NCBI GenBank assembly: GCA_963277665.1
Contig: OY728166.1
Location: forward strand, 1,073,498,014 to 1,073,562,013
DNA length: 64,000 nt
Source: Viscum album
Taxonomy: Eukaryota; Streptophyta; Magnoliopsida; Santalales; Viscaceae
Reading direction: 5' to 3'
Shown here: positions 12,602-23,341 of the stretch, piece by piece
Numbering within the stretch: position 1 is the first letter of the stretch
Layout of the letters: each line of letters opens with the position of its first letter
Notes under the pieces: generated by a model
Database searches by the model: none
The model's input: only the letters and a program-made list of their open reading frames with translations
Told to the model about the DNA's origin: nothing
Translations under genes and position numbers: made by a program

Positions 12602-13429
12602 TCATTCGATAACAAACGCACTTGAAGCTTCCCCTTGCTTCCTTGGCTGGGTGCAGTTTTTCTTCCAGTGGCCCTTCTTGCCACATATGAAATAAACAGC
12701 CTCCTGTTCTCTTGCCTCCCCTTTGATCTTCCATTTCTTGGAAGTCCTTGAAGATTCTTTGGGCTTAAATCTCTTCGCCTTCCCTTTCCTTTTATTCAAC
12801 ATGAGAACAAAAGGATTTTCACGCTTCATGTCATTGTCCACTTGGAGAATGAGGATAATAAGATCAGACAGAGACTTCTCAATGTTGTTCATGTTGAAGT
12901 TCACAACAAAGTTTGAGAAGCTCTGGGGGAGTGATGCAAGAATGTGATCAGTACCCAGTTATTCGGGGAGTTTAAACCCTAGAACCTCCAAGCACTAAAT
13001 GAATCCAATGATCTTGACTACATGAGGGTCAGCTGGGGCACTCTCTCCAAGCTTGCTCTGAAATAGAGCCTTGGAGATCTCAAACCTTTCCTGTCTTTCT
13101 CTCTCCTGGTATAGACCACGGAGGTGCTCGAGCATGTTGTAGGTATCCATGTCTTCATGAGACTTTATGAGCTCACTAGACATAGATGATAACATCAAAC
13201 ATTGAACGTCGAGTGCATCACTCAAATGTTGATCATAGACAAGGAAATCATCATCACTCGCCCCTGGGGCAAGAGAATCAGGAAGTGGGGACTCCAGCAC
13301 GTAAAACTTTCATTCATGGTGTAGGATGGCCCGAAGGTGCCTAAACCATTCCTGAAATTTACTACCGGTGAGGATATTGTCTTTATCCAGAATTGATCGC
13401 TGAGAAAATGTGGATAACGATTTTGTCAT
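12602..13429 (-). pseudogene. Copia gag, capsid and zinc knuckle (broken)
   Basis: This is the nucleocapsid precursor. I chose the ATG at 13429 because the reading MTKSLSTFSQRSILD followed by FQEWFRHLRAIL is typical of copia gag N-termini. The open piece from 13300 starts inside the protein. Capsid landmarks are EHLRGLYQERERQERFEISKALFQ and SLPQSFSNFVVNFNMN. The zinc knuckle at 12652-12694 should be Cys-X2-Cys-X4-His-X4-Cys, but the first cysteine is tyrosine (TAT, 12692-12694). Stops lie at 13310 (TGA), 12995 (TAG), 12959 (TAA) and 12602 (TGA). All are in the frame shared with pol. Confidence 0.88.
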
Positions 13430-15375
13430 TTCGATTCTACAAATTTAAAAGAGCAGGTTTATCAGTACCTTTTGATTACATTTTATGTAAAATAATAAAT
13501 GAATTTATTAATTCTCCCACTATTTTATCAAGTCCCAATGGCCCTCACCATTGAACTCAGAATGTCTAGTTTCTTTGAAATTATAGTGGAAAGGATCCAT
13601 ATTCCCCTTCGCATAACCCCAACAAGGTTTGGTCAAGCTATTTGAAGGTATTTAGGTAGGCAGTTATTTGCCAACTGTGAGCTTACTGTTCCTTGATCTG
13701 TTGAGTGGACTCCCCAATCCTGAAATCTTGACTTGGATTTCTTCAACTCTTGCCTCCAATATTACATCAAGTCTAGAAAGGGCTACTCCTCTTGATGTAA
13801 TATGGTTAAGTCAAACTGAAACCTTTCATAAGGGCTTCCTTTATAAAAGTAAGTGTCCCAACAAGGGTTGGTCAAACACATAGTTTTATTGAGTCTTTCC
13901 CTTAATCAAGTAATGGAAATCTTGGTCTGACTTAATATGGTATTGAGGGATTTTAATCTTTTATGTGTAGTTTTACATTATCACTTTCTTGTTAATATTA
14001 ATTGATTGTAGATTAAGTGATTAACCATGTTCTGATAATGTTTATGCATAGTCCGGTTTTTATTTTATTCCATCTTTGCATGCTTGTTCATTTTATTAAT
14101 TATGTGATCGCGATAACACATACATAATAAATAAACCATACAATCAGACAGAAATAAAATAAGATGGCATGATCATGCGCTTCTATTGGTTATCTTATCT
14201 AGCGGTTTTGATAAGATAACCCTGACCTAAGGAAAACACCTTGAACCTGATGGTTTGTGTTTTGCAGCTCCCACCTGTCCACCTTTGTATCTTCTTGGGT
14301 TGGTTTTGCCTCAGCTTCGGATTTCGAACCATCTCCTATGGCTTGGGAAATCCTCCATTACATGGGGTTTACATTAAAGAAACCATGAGCATGGAGGCCC
14401 TACATTTTATTGGAAGAAGGCTCGCAGGCCAATGAATTTAAATGAAACAAATTTAAATGAAACCATAGACACATACAAAGGGTCTTTGGTCTAGCTCATG
14501 ATCATCCATAGCATGCAACGACATTTACGCATATTTAGAATTCAAATTCTTTTAATCGTTCTATTATTCAAGATAATTTACGCTTGAATTCAATTAATTA
14601 TGATCTTATAATTAATCAATTCTTTATCTTAAATTCCTTTCTGAATTTCCATGAGATTCTTCTCATCCATATCTCATGTACAAGTCTTTGTACTTTTGGA
14701 GGAAACCTGGTGAAATTTCTGGAAAGTACACGGTGTGTAGTTTATATTTACACAGCGTGTATTTCTTTTCACCTTTTATCCAAATTACACGCCGAGGGAT
14801 TTGGCATGTTCTCTGTACTTTGGAAATTTTGGAGTACACGGTGTGTAGATAAATCATACATGGCGTGTACTTCCTTGTTACGCGGTAACCGGCCTGACAA
14901 TCTCGTGTAAGTGGTATGCGGATTCTCCTTTGTACACGGTTTCACTTGGGCCGGATCGAACTACATGACGTGTTGCTCCAACATACACGCTATGTATTCT
15001 AGTTCCCACACGCCGTTTAATTCTGGTCAACATGGGGTGTTAAAAGCTTAGGTGTAATCAATTCACATGGCGTGGTTTGGAGGACCAGTACTGGTTCGTT
15101 GAACCTAAGTACACGACGTGTAGTTTTCATTACACGCCGTGTATTCCTGTGTTGTACAGACAGAAAGAGCGGCTCCTCCAGATGAGATCCTCATTTTTAT
15201 TTTAATCAAAATTATAATTAAAAGGTCATTTCTGTGATATTAATCGAGAAACGAAGGAGGAAGAACATATCCCATTTATTCATATTTATAGAATGATTTA
15301 TTTTGAATTGAATTAAATATAAATGAGTAAATTATAAACTAAAATTAAATAAGTATAATCAACATTGTAACCTCC
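13430..15375 (-). other. Long untranslated leader of the copia element
   Basis: About 1.95 kb lies between the primer-binding site and gag. It has no coding signal; open frames here are short and scattered over both strands. The part at 14720-15145 is packed with palindrome-like ACACGGCGTGT motifs. Two imperfect direct repeats of a CCCAACAAGGTTTGGTCAA type lie near 13618 and 13858. Long leaders often hold packaging or translation-control signals, but I cannot assign one. Confidence 0.7.
14720..15145 (-). repeat. Array of TACACGGCGTGTA-type palindromes in the leader
   Basis: About twelve copies or half-copies are visible. The clearest are near 14727, 14749, 14835, 14857, 14982, 15110 and 15132, the last reading TACACGCCGTGTA, a perfect dyad. 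They are separated by 10-50 bp of unrelated sequence. The same motif family occurs in the U3 part of both LTRs. Confidence 0.75.
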
Positions 15376-15386
15376 CTCTGATACCA
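15376..15386 (-). other. Primer-binding site (initiator-methionine tRNA)
   Basis: On the element strand TGGTATCAGAG follows the 5' LTR end after two bases (AA). This is complementary to the 3' end of plant initiator tRNA-Met and is the usual primer site of plant copia elements. It fixes both the element orientation and the inner edge of the 5' LTR at 15389. Confidence 0.9.
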
Positions 15387-15932
15387 TTTGAAGGTTCTGG
15401 GCACAGCAGAAGCGCGTGGGTGGATGTTCCCACTTGGATTTTTTCCATTAACAATGATCAATATGGGATCAATATGACGATAAATGCCAGTCTCCATGGA
15501 TCGAATCACAAAAATGGACAAAGAAGAGGAAAGTCCTGGAACCACAAAGTAGGATCGTTACAGGTTGATTATAATTAATTTAATCGATTTAAAAGAAATA
15601 CCTTTTGGGTGTTCTTTCTTCATTGATTTTCTTGACCACGTTCTGATGTGATTCATCATTGCATCGCAGAATCCAAGTGTAGACTTCCTCTAGCAGTGAT
15701 CCACATGTGTACCTCGTATCTCGGGACATCGCCAAAGGAGTCTCCAGGTGCTAGCGTAGAGAAACATTTGATTGTGTTTTCCGCCTTAGATCGTCTTGAT
15801 CTGATGGAAGACGATCTCTCTCGGTCTTGATAGTGTTCTTGGAGGAAGAGGTTCTTTCAGCCTTGAAAGAATTCTCCAGAGTTGTTGTGCACAACGATTC
15901 TCTTGTGTTTGGAAAAGAGTTAGGGGTTGTGA

Positions 15933-15946
15933 GGATATTTATAATC
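15933..15946 (-). promoter_or_regulatory. TATA box of the 5' LTR
   Basis: The minus strand reads GATTATAAATATCC, and the same box is present in the 3' LTR. Transcription would start about 30 bp downstream, near 15905, giving an RNA that runs through the leader into gag. Confidence 0.55.
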
Positions 15947-16124
15947 GGGTTTGAGGTTGTAGAGTTATGACAATAAATAAACGTGTTACGAGTTTTATTT
16001 ATTTCATTAACTCCCTTTTAAAAACCCCATTTAGAGTCATTAATTCCTTGACATGCGCCCACACTGATTATAATAAATATCGTTTAATGAAACGATATTT
16101 TCTCAAAATACCGACTGAAAAAAC

Positions 16125-16345
16125 TACACGGCGTTTGTTAATAAATACACGACATGTACTTGTTTTTCATTGAAAACTACACGGTGTGTACATTCAATGT
16201 ACACGGTGTGTATATCTTGTTTTCATTTATTCATTTCCTTTCCAAAATGAAAACTGCATGGCGTGCACATTTAATAATACATGGCGTGTACTTGTTTTCA
16301 AAATAAAACTACACGGCGTGTTATCATTGATACACAGCATGTACT
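16125..16345 (-). repeat. ACACGGCGTGT palindrome cluster in U3 of the 5' LTR
   Basis: About eight dyad motifs lie near 16125, 16146, 16177, 16198, 16256, 16278, 16311 and 16331. They vary around TACACGGCGTGTAC. Each contains CACG and CGTG half-sites, the core bound by several plant transcription factor families (bHLH, BZR, NAC). Which factor, if any, binds here is not shown by the sequence. Confidence 0.7.
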
Positions 16346-17636
16346 TGTTTTATTTTATTATTCCTCCAACATTAAAACAATTTAGGCTTCCTTGAATAAT
16401 TATTAAACCAAGTACGGGAATAATCTTTATTCTAATTGAGATACTTGAATACACTTAGTGTGTGACCCTCTAGGCCTCTTTCTCGTTGGCATTAAGCGAG
16501 CTTGCCTAAAGTCCAAGATTAATGTTTAGAAACGGGTTAAGTCACCCAAGAGAAAGAAGTTGACGCCGCATTGACGTATCACCTCATACGAACACTTACT
16601 GGGTAATTTAATCCCTTTGTCTCGATATCTCATCAAGTAGGTTTCAAGGCAGTGTCATAAACCTATATGCTTGATCCACCGTTCTTTGACTACCTAAAAT
16701 AAACTCATCGTTTACACCATGGCCATGAAATTTAATGCGACAGTTCTATTTCAATCAAAGGGCTGGGATATCAACTTTCATAAATGGAAGGTACAAATCC
16801 TTCCTCGACTTATCCATTAAATACATGTCACTCGTGATGCACCCAACGTACCCTACTTCCCGCCAACTGTCTGTGTGACAGTTTTCATCAGTAAATCTAA
16901 GTGTGTGAGTCATGACATGAGTTAATGATAATCTTACAGTCTAAGTACCATTACACACGCTCGTAGATAGAAATGTTCGATGACACCAAGACATGCAGAA
17001 TTGCTACTAGTGGATATGTTCTCATAATCTCCCATCTTGGTTATTACCAAGTGCGAACTCCATGAGAGAGAGTCCCGTATTCTTATGAGTACTCGCACAT
17101 GATGGTTTTTATACTATGTGTCCTATCATAGTATTTCATCCAACCATAGAAGTTTATTTAAGAATATTGTTATAGAATTTCAAGGTTCTCATCATAACGG
17201 GGATCTTCCATGACCTTATCAATACAACAAATATTCTAGAACATTATTATATTATAGTCATGCAGAACAATGAACAATATATAATAAGTGAACATTCATG
17301 TAATCAAAGTACAAAACAGTTTGTTCTCAAGACACCAACCCTTACATGTTTTACTATACATTTTTACATAGTTTGTATAATTTGGTTAATAATATTTATA
17401 CCAACTAAATTAATGGAAATATTATATTGTTCATAATTTATAATTTTATTAAAGTTTCATTGTTTTCATTTTATTTTGTTGTGGTGTGTAAAACGAGTTT
17501 CTAAACATGATATTTAATTAAGGAAAAAATATTCACTAAAACCCTGGGTCATTGCTATTTATGGGACTACTCTATGACCCAAGACAATTAGTCGTGGATT
17601 ATTGCGTACAATATTATATGATCAGATGTCTAGGGG

Positions 17637-18085
17637 CACACTGCCTTCTATGACTGGGTTTCTATTTATGGGACACCTTTCACTCTATAATGAGGATGGC
17701 ATAGTGGGATCAACTCCCCCACCTCCTTGACCTAATTTCTACAGATGGGAAACACTTCAATTAGTGATGAGGATGTATAGGTGGGAAATATCCCTATATG
17801 GACAATCTTATATAGATGGGGAACACAACCCTATGTGACGAGGATGTTGAATTTGGATTCACTGCCCTTTGGGATAGAGTTTTTACAAATGGGATTCACT
17901 ACCCTCTATGATGTGAATGTTTTGATGGGATGAAATTCCACCTTTAACCATGTTTATATAGATGAGAAACACTACCCTCTATGATAGGGATTCTAAGGTG
18001 GAACTTATTTCCCCATATTATCGGGATTTTATAGATCATATGCACAATCCTCTATGATGAGGATTTCTATGTGTGAGACACTCTT
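17637..18085 (+). repeat. Minisatellite, period about 72 bp
   Basis: About six diverged units share the skeleton ATAGATGGGAAACACTACCC followed by CTATGATGAGGAT and a GGTGGGA-type stretch. Units counted by hand are 70, 72, 73 and 73 bp. The array lies about 290 bp beyond the 5' LTR of the copia element, in older sequence. It has no coding meaning in any frame. It may be the enhancer-type repeat array of a decayed LTR, as the other minisatellites here may be. Confidence 0.65.
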
Positions 18086-20329
18086 TCTTGATATGTATGA
18101 ATGTATAACTTATATGCGTTTTATTTTTCATTTTTAAATTTTTATTATTATTACATATTTCTACTATAATTTAGTATATTTTACGTTGATTTAATATATA
18201 TTATAGTTATTTATGTGATTTATCTGTAATTTTCTAATACAAAACCGAAGGGTCTTTTATCCGCTTCTTCTCTCTTGGTATGCTAGGGTTCCTCTCCTAT
18301 ATGTTGATATTCCTCCTTAACCAAATTATTTAATTTCTCCCCCACTGCTTCTCATCTTCCTTTTGAATGGGTTGGTTCTTACTTGCTTACTCATTTTAGT
18401 TTTTCAATATTTGTGCCTCATGTTCTTCGATATTGCACATAGAACTCCACACTAACCCTATTTCTATATTTTTCAAATGAGTCCTCACTCTGGATAGATG
18501 AAAAGGAGTTTTTGTTGCTTATGTTGCTGATGGTGGAACCTTCTATGGAATATCCCTTTTTATCTTTCCATCTTCCATCTGTTATGGGTTTTGGGGTCCC
18601 TGTGATGATTCTGGTTAGTTTTTGTGTATGGGTTCTTGTCCATCGACTTGTTCCCTTTCATTATCATCCCTTTCCACCCAACCCATCATGCCAGTCCCCC
18701 ATTTGATATAGTGTGATAGTGCTTTACATTGTCACTGGATTGTGATGGTGAAGGTGTATGATGGTTTTTATTATCATTTTTCCCCCTGGAGTTTGTGGCA
18801 TTCATTCCTTAGGGTTGTTCATAGACTTGTTATATATTTTTTTGGTTTCTATGGTGACATTTAATTGGGATATAGTTTTTATTATGTTTAATAATTGATA
18901 TTCCAATTAGTGGTGGCATTTTTTTGGTTGGAGGTTCTATGAAGTTCATTACTAATTTGATAGCATTTACTACTTCCATTACATCCATTGTCAAATGAAA
19001 TAGTGTGAAAATCATTTTTTCCATTATATTGATTCATATGAATGAGATTATGTTGATGATAGTGTTAAATTACCCTTATGTTGATGTGGTTCTAATAATA
19101 ATAGAGATTTAATATTGGTTGTTTTGTGTATTATGAGACGTTGGTCAGTTCTGGTCCCGTGTCTTCTTCTTTTGTGGTGGTTAGCTCTTTGAATATTATT
19201 TCAATGAAGTATTTTTGTGTGATATTTTTTGGTTTCAATAGTGGTACATTTTTTATAGTGAGTAGTGGTTGAAAAAGATGATTTCAGGCAGTGTGGGCTC
19301 AGATTATAGTGTAAGGGTCAATGAAAGCACCCACATGTCTAGCTAGTTCATTGGAATTTAGTTCGATATTTTAATTTTTATATTTGAATATTTCATTTTG
19401 GAATTCTGTTTTTTTAGTATTTGTGTTGTGGAGGTTCACATTTAACCAATGAAATAGTTTTTTGAAATTAACAAAATAAAATATGCTTGAAGGAAATTGA
19501 TGGTATTGTATCCCCACATGGTATTATCATAACATCGCTGCTAGTCAATTCCATATAGCATATGGGGATGCACTCCTGATTTCAAAAATTCTCCTGACTT
19601 GGGATGGAATTCGGTGGTTGGACCAAGGAAATTAAAAAACTAATAACAAAAAATTACAAGATATGGCTATGAATGTAAGTATATGTTTGTATTATATATT
19701 ACCTAAATTGGATTCATTATAGATTGTAATGTTCTAAGATGAGTAGAAAATTAAAAGGTGTCTCTGTGAGATAAAAGGATAAAATTAAACAAAAAACTCA
19801 ATCATCATACATAAATTTTGAAGTCATTTATATATGAAATTGATAAACAAAATGTTCTATATTTCATTATATGTCCCAAGATTCTCTCAAATAGAGAATT
19901 GTAAATAATACAATAAAATGTTATATAATATTTGTTTAGATTATTTGAAAATAATGTACTATTAGTAATGGGAATGGATGTCAGTAATCAACCAAAATAA
20001 TGTTGGTAGTGAATAATTAAGGCCATGAGAATGAAGTAATTTTATAAATAATTTATTGTATTAAAAATGAGACAATTCATCTAAAGTGTCTAAGTGTTTA
20101 AAAAAGGCCATGAAAACTTTCAGTTCGATTTTCTTTAAACACTTACTATAAAAAAAACAAAAAACAGAGGGAAAAATATTTAAATCCTAAACGAAAAATG
20201 ACACCTACACATTTAAATATTTTTCTTTCCATAATGTAACTTATTAATATTATGATTTTTTTCTATAGAATATTATAAAACATTTAATATATGTCTGATA
20301 TAAAAGTGAATGGCCTAATGATCTTGTGT
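18086..20329. other. AT-rich stretch with no recognisable gene
   Basis: No domain, RNA gene or clear element boundary was found. The segment at 18240-19340 is somewhat less AT-rich and holds short open frames (18512-18706 plus, 18830-19024 minus) with no recognisable protein. I regard it as more decayed repeat. Confidence 0.4.
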
Positions 20330-20995
20330 CGTTACACTATGAGGGGGGGGGGTTGAATCCATGTGAATAGTGTTTTTACTGAATTTCTTCACTTTAATAA
20401 TTCAAACATCTAAACCAATTATGATGAATGGATCTTGAACAAATCATGAAATTAAAACACATTTTCTACAAGATATAATGTAAATAGGCATAATAAATTG
20501 ATATTTTTACAAGATTCACCCATGATGAGAGTGAACACATCCTTGTCTTATTAGGATAAATACCGAGACACATGTCCTTAACTAATAATATAATGTGAGT
20601 ACACATGGGGAATGTATCATCCTTAGTACCTAAGCCTATCTCTTGAAATAATTACAGTCACTGAACTAGTTCTTTATACTAAATCCCCCCAATTTACAAT
20701 GATGTTCCTAAATGTCTATAAACAAGATCTTTTCTTTACATTGGGATGTCACAAAATCAATAAGAAAAATCTTCTTCCTCAATCAAGAACCTTGATTACT
20801 TGGGGTTTTTTAGAATGACAGTAGGTATGATGTTATTCACCTAAATCTTCATAATGATCAATATATGAGTAAAGAAAAATACTCCATGTTGTCTTATTAT
20901 TGTTTAATCTTATTGAAGACATATGATGATTTTCAATATAAAAATCTCCTTATTCTTTAAGATTATCAACACCGATTATAAAAAATAGTAGTAGT

Positions 20996-21028
20996 GCATG
21001 TCACTCACTCTCTCTCTCTCTCTCATTC
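20996..21028. repeat. CT microsatellite
   Basis: A (TC)n run of about ten units follows TGTCACTCAC. It lies inside repeat copy A and is absent from the matching place in copy B. Confidence 0.85.
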
Positions 21029-21795
21029 TTCTTCTCCTTCTACAATTTTGATATACAATAGTAGCACGTTATTATCTTCCCTCTATTATTTCATCCACAG
21101 TGCATTAGAATATCCATTTCAGTATTTTTTATATTCTCTTCTTCTAATCACTCCACTCTTCTCTGTTTATTCTTCCATTTATAAGTAGAATAATCACATG
21201 AATATGGTGTCTTATTTTGAATATAAAACTCTTATGGAAATCAACAACGCAATCAACCCATTAAAACTGGTTATATAACATATCTCTATAAATTCTACTA
21301 CTTATGATGCTCATAAATGATTTCAAATAATTGTATTCGAAATCGAGAACTATCATGTGAAGTCTCTCCCAAAATTCAAATTAAAATTTTCAAAAGAATT
21401 TCATTATTATTTTCTTTAAGTTTCCATAAAATTATCTCTCTTTATCAATGTATTCATGATCACACGCAGTGAACCCTTGTGGTGTAAATATTCTTCTCAT
21501 GAAATGAGCTAAATCTCACTCATCTCTATGTCTCATCAAGATGTGGAATGATACTCCTATGGAATGAATCTTCATTCATCACAATTCATTGTTACATTAT
21601 TTTCTCATGACTAATAAGTATGGTGGGACGACATCTTGTAGTTCTTATTTCATTAAACATTGCAACATGATGTTAATCTTTATAATATAGGAACCTCCTT
21701 CAAATCCCATCATGAATCAGGATTCAGTCTTTAATGTATCATGGTGTTTATTTCGTTATGTTTAGCTTCAATATTGTCCAATTTAAATCTCATAA

Positions 21796-23341
21796 ACCCA
21801 ATCCTAGATGTAATGAGTGGCGCTCTCGAGATCTCCCTGCTCTCGAGAGTTCCCTAGGGCTTGGTCGCTGGGCGGACGACGCAGTTGGCATGTTCCCAGA
21901 GGCGGACAGCGCAGATGGCGTGTTTCCAGCGGCGTGGGTGGATTTGGAGAGGCATATCTAGGGCGGCAGACGACCGATATCTGGGAGTCGCTCTGGTGGG
22001 CGGTTTGGCGCGGTCGAAGGTTTCGGTGGGTTCTCGACTTCCGGCGTGACTACTCCAGCGAGGCGGCGTCGTGTTACCGGTGCGGGTCTACTGGCGGTGG
22101 AGGCCTTCTTCTGCGGCGGAGAGGGTTGCGTCAGTGCGATTTTGGAAGATCTGATGCAGAGACATCGACTGCCAATCCTGCGAAGAAAACACCTACTGCG
22201 AAGAAGACCCATACAATAAAGCATGAAACTGGCGGCCAAGAGACTCCTGCATAGAAACGAGCGCCAAAAAAGAGGCCCAATCGAAACCTAAAGCAACATA
22301 TATGCCAAGGAGGATGTTTGATTTGAATTATAAGCCTGTCTTGGCTACCAATTTGATGCAGATCTAGGATGGTCATTTCAGAAAACATGTATGTTTACGG
22401 ATCCTCTTTTGTTTGTGTCGTGTTGTTACTGCTCAGATGACAGCCAGTTTGTAGCATGGAGGAGTTGGATTGTTGGATCCCAATGTTCTTCGAAGTGGTT
22501 TGGGTGCTGGATATTATTTTGTTAGTCCTGCTGAACGAGTCTGTCTATTGATAGCTTGTTCCTCTTCTCTTGATCCGTAATTCTGCCACTCTCTTTGAGA
22601 GGATCTGAGTGGTGATCTTCATGGTGTTTTGGGATGTGAGGGAGACCGCAGGGGTCATCGAAATGTTGTTTTTGTAGTTTTTTTTCTGTGAAATGTTAAG
22701 GGTTCTGATGCTGTTGGATGAGTTGAGTTTGTTATTTTGTTTTTTTTGGGACGTTAAGTTGTTGTTGGCATTGGGGGCCATGGAGACTTTATCGGTCGAG
22801 GGAATTGGCTGCTTGTTCCTATGCTCTTGCTCCAGAAATCCGTCCCTCATTTCGAGGCGGATCTGAGTGGTGGTCTTCATGGTGCGTTGGGATGTGAGGG
22901 TGAGCAATTACAGGCATCTTGTGGTGGTTCTGTCCCTTTTGGATTCCGAAGGTTGATGACGTTGAGGATATGATGTTCTATGATGGATTTTGATTTTGGT
23001 TTGTAAAATCACCTAGACACTCTGTGAGGAACAACCCCAGACAAGGATTCAGAGCAACAAGTTTTCACCCGCGCTTGGTCATTCGAATTTGGATTAACGA
23101 GAGGTTATGACTTTTGCTATTGGTATCAGGCATGTGCAACCATGCCCATGATAGCTAGCCGAGCGGTCATGCAATGGTGGAGACTTTTCATAACAATGTA
23201 GTCGCCAAGGAGGGGTAGTTCTTGTAGTTCCCATCTGGGATGACTTTCCTTTTATGTTTTGTAATTGGTTTATGTTGTTTGGGTTCATACATACACTTTA
23301 AAAGTGTCATTTGAAAATAAAAAAGAAAATGGATTCTTGTC
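21796..23341 (+). mobile_element. GC-rich retroposon with A-rich tail, LINE-like
   Basis: This 1.5-kb GC-richer block lies inside repeat copy A. The matching place in copy B runs straight through without it, giving an empty site. AAATCTCATAA at 21785-21795 and AAATCTCCTAA at 23342-23352 flank it and match at 10 of 11 positions, as expected of a target-site duplication. An A-rich tract (GAAAATAAAAAAGAAAATGG) lies about 12 bp before the right copy. The first 400 bp are CpG-rich. A 145-residue open frame at 21817-22254 is Arg/Gly/Trp-rich without any domain, and I do not trust it. A non-autonomous LINE derivative or another retroposed transcript is the likeliest reading. The family is unknown. 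Confidence 0.5.
22554..22900 (+). repeat. Two 90-bp direct repeats spaced 257 bp, in the retroposon
   Basis: Segments 22554-22642 and 22811-22900 share GCTTGTTCCT at the start, GGATCTGAGTGGTG in the middle and TTGGGATGTGAGGG at the end. This is a diverged tandem duplication with a 257-bp period. It lies in the 3' half of the insertion and may help identify the family. Confidence 0.7.

Larger units (their letters stand above)
7424..17346 (-). mobile_element. Complete but inactivated Ty1/copia LTR retrotransposon
   Basis: This 9.9-kb element reads on the minus strand. In element order: 5' LTR (17346-15389), initiator-tRNA primer-binding site (15386-15376), a 1.95-kb leader, one gag-pol frame (13429-9518), a polypurine tract next to 9513, and the 3' LTR (9512-7424). 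The domain order gag, zinc knuckle, protease, GAG-pre-integrase, integrase, reverse transcriptase, RNase H is that of Ty1/copia, not Ty3/gypsy. The long leader and the motifs recall the Tork/Angela-like group from memory, but I cannot place the clade firmly. Sixteen premature stops and lost catalytic residues show it is dead. I found no matching 5-bp target-site duplication: AAAAA lies on the left and TGTTT on the right. The LTRs differ at roughly one base in ten by eye, so the insertion is old. Confidence 0.92.
15389..17346 (-). repeat. 5' LTR of the copia element
   Basis: About 1958 bp. On the element strand it begins TGTAAGGGTTGG at 17346 and ends CTTCA at 15389, next to the PBS. It aligns with 7424-9512 apart from the 132-bp duplication there. 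U3 spans about 17346-15910. The TATA box is at about 15933-15946, with an R-U5 of roughly 500 bp. The palindromic motif cluster lies at 16125-16345, 190-410 bp upstream of the TATA box, an enhancer-like position. Open frames at 15345-15545, 15648-15830, 15967-16173 and 16186-16395 are LTR sequence. Confidence 0.9.

Noticed and set aside
9713..13300. Separate small genes on the minus strand
   Set aside because: The pieces are all in one frame and are parts of a single gag-pol reading frame divided by premature stops. Overlapping frames at 10374, 12522 and 12723 are shadows.
7387..17351. Target-site duplication of the copia element
   Set aside because: The 5 bp outside the LTRs are AAAAA and TGTTT. 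A TGTTT at 7387-7391 is 33 bp too far out to be the partner, so no duplication is claimed.
21817..22254. 145-codon open frame, plus strand
   Set aside because: Arg/Gly/Trp-rich translation from a CpG-rich segment, with competing frames on both strands and no domain. Best seen as the GC-rich 5' part of a retroposon.
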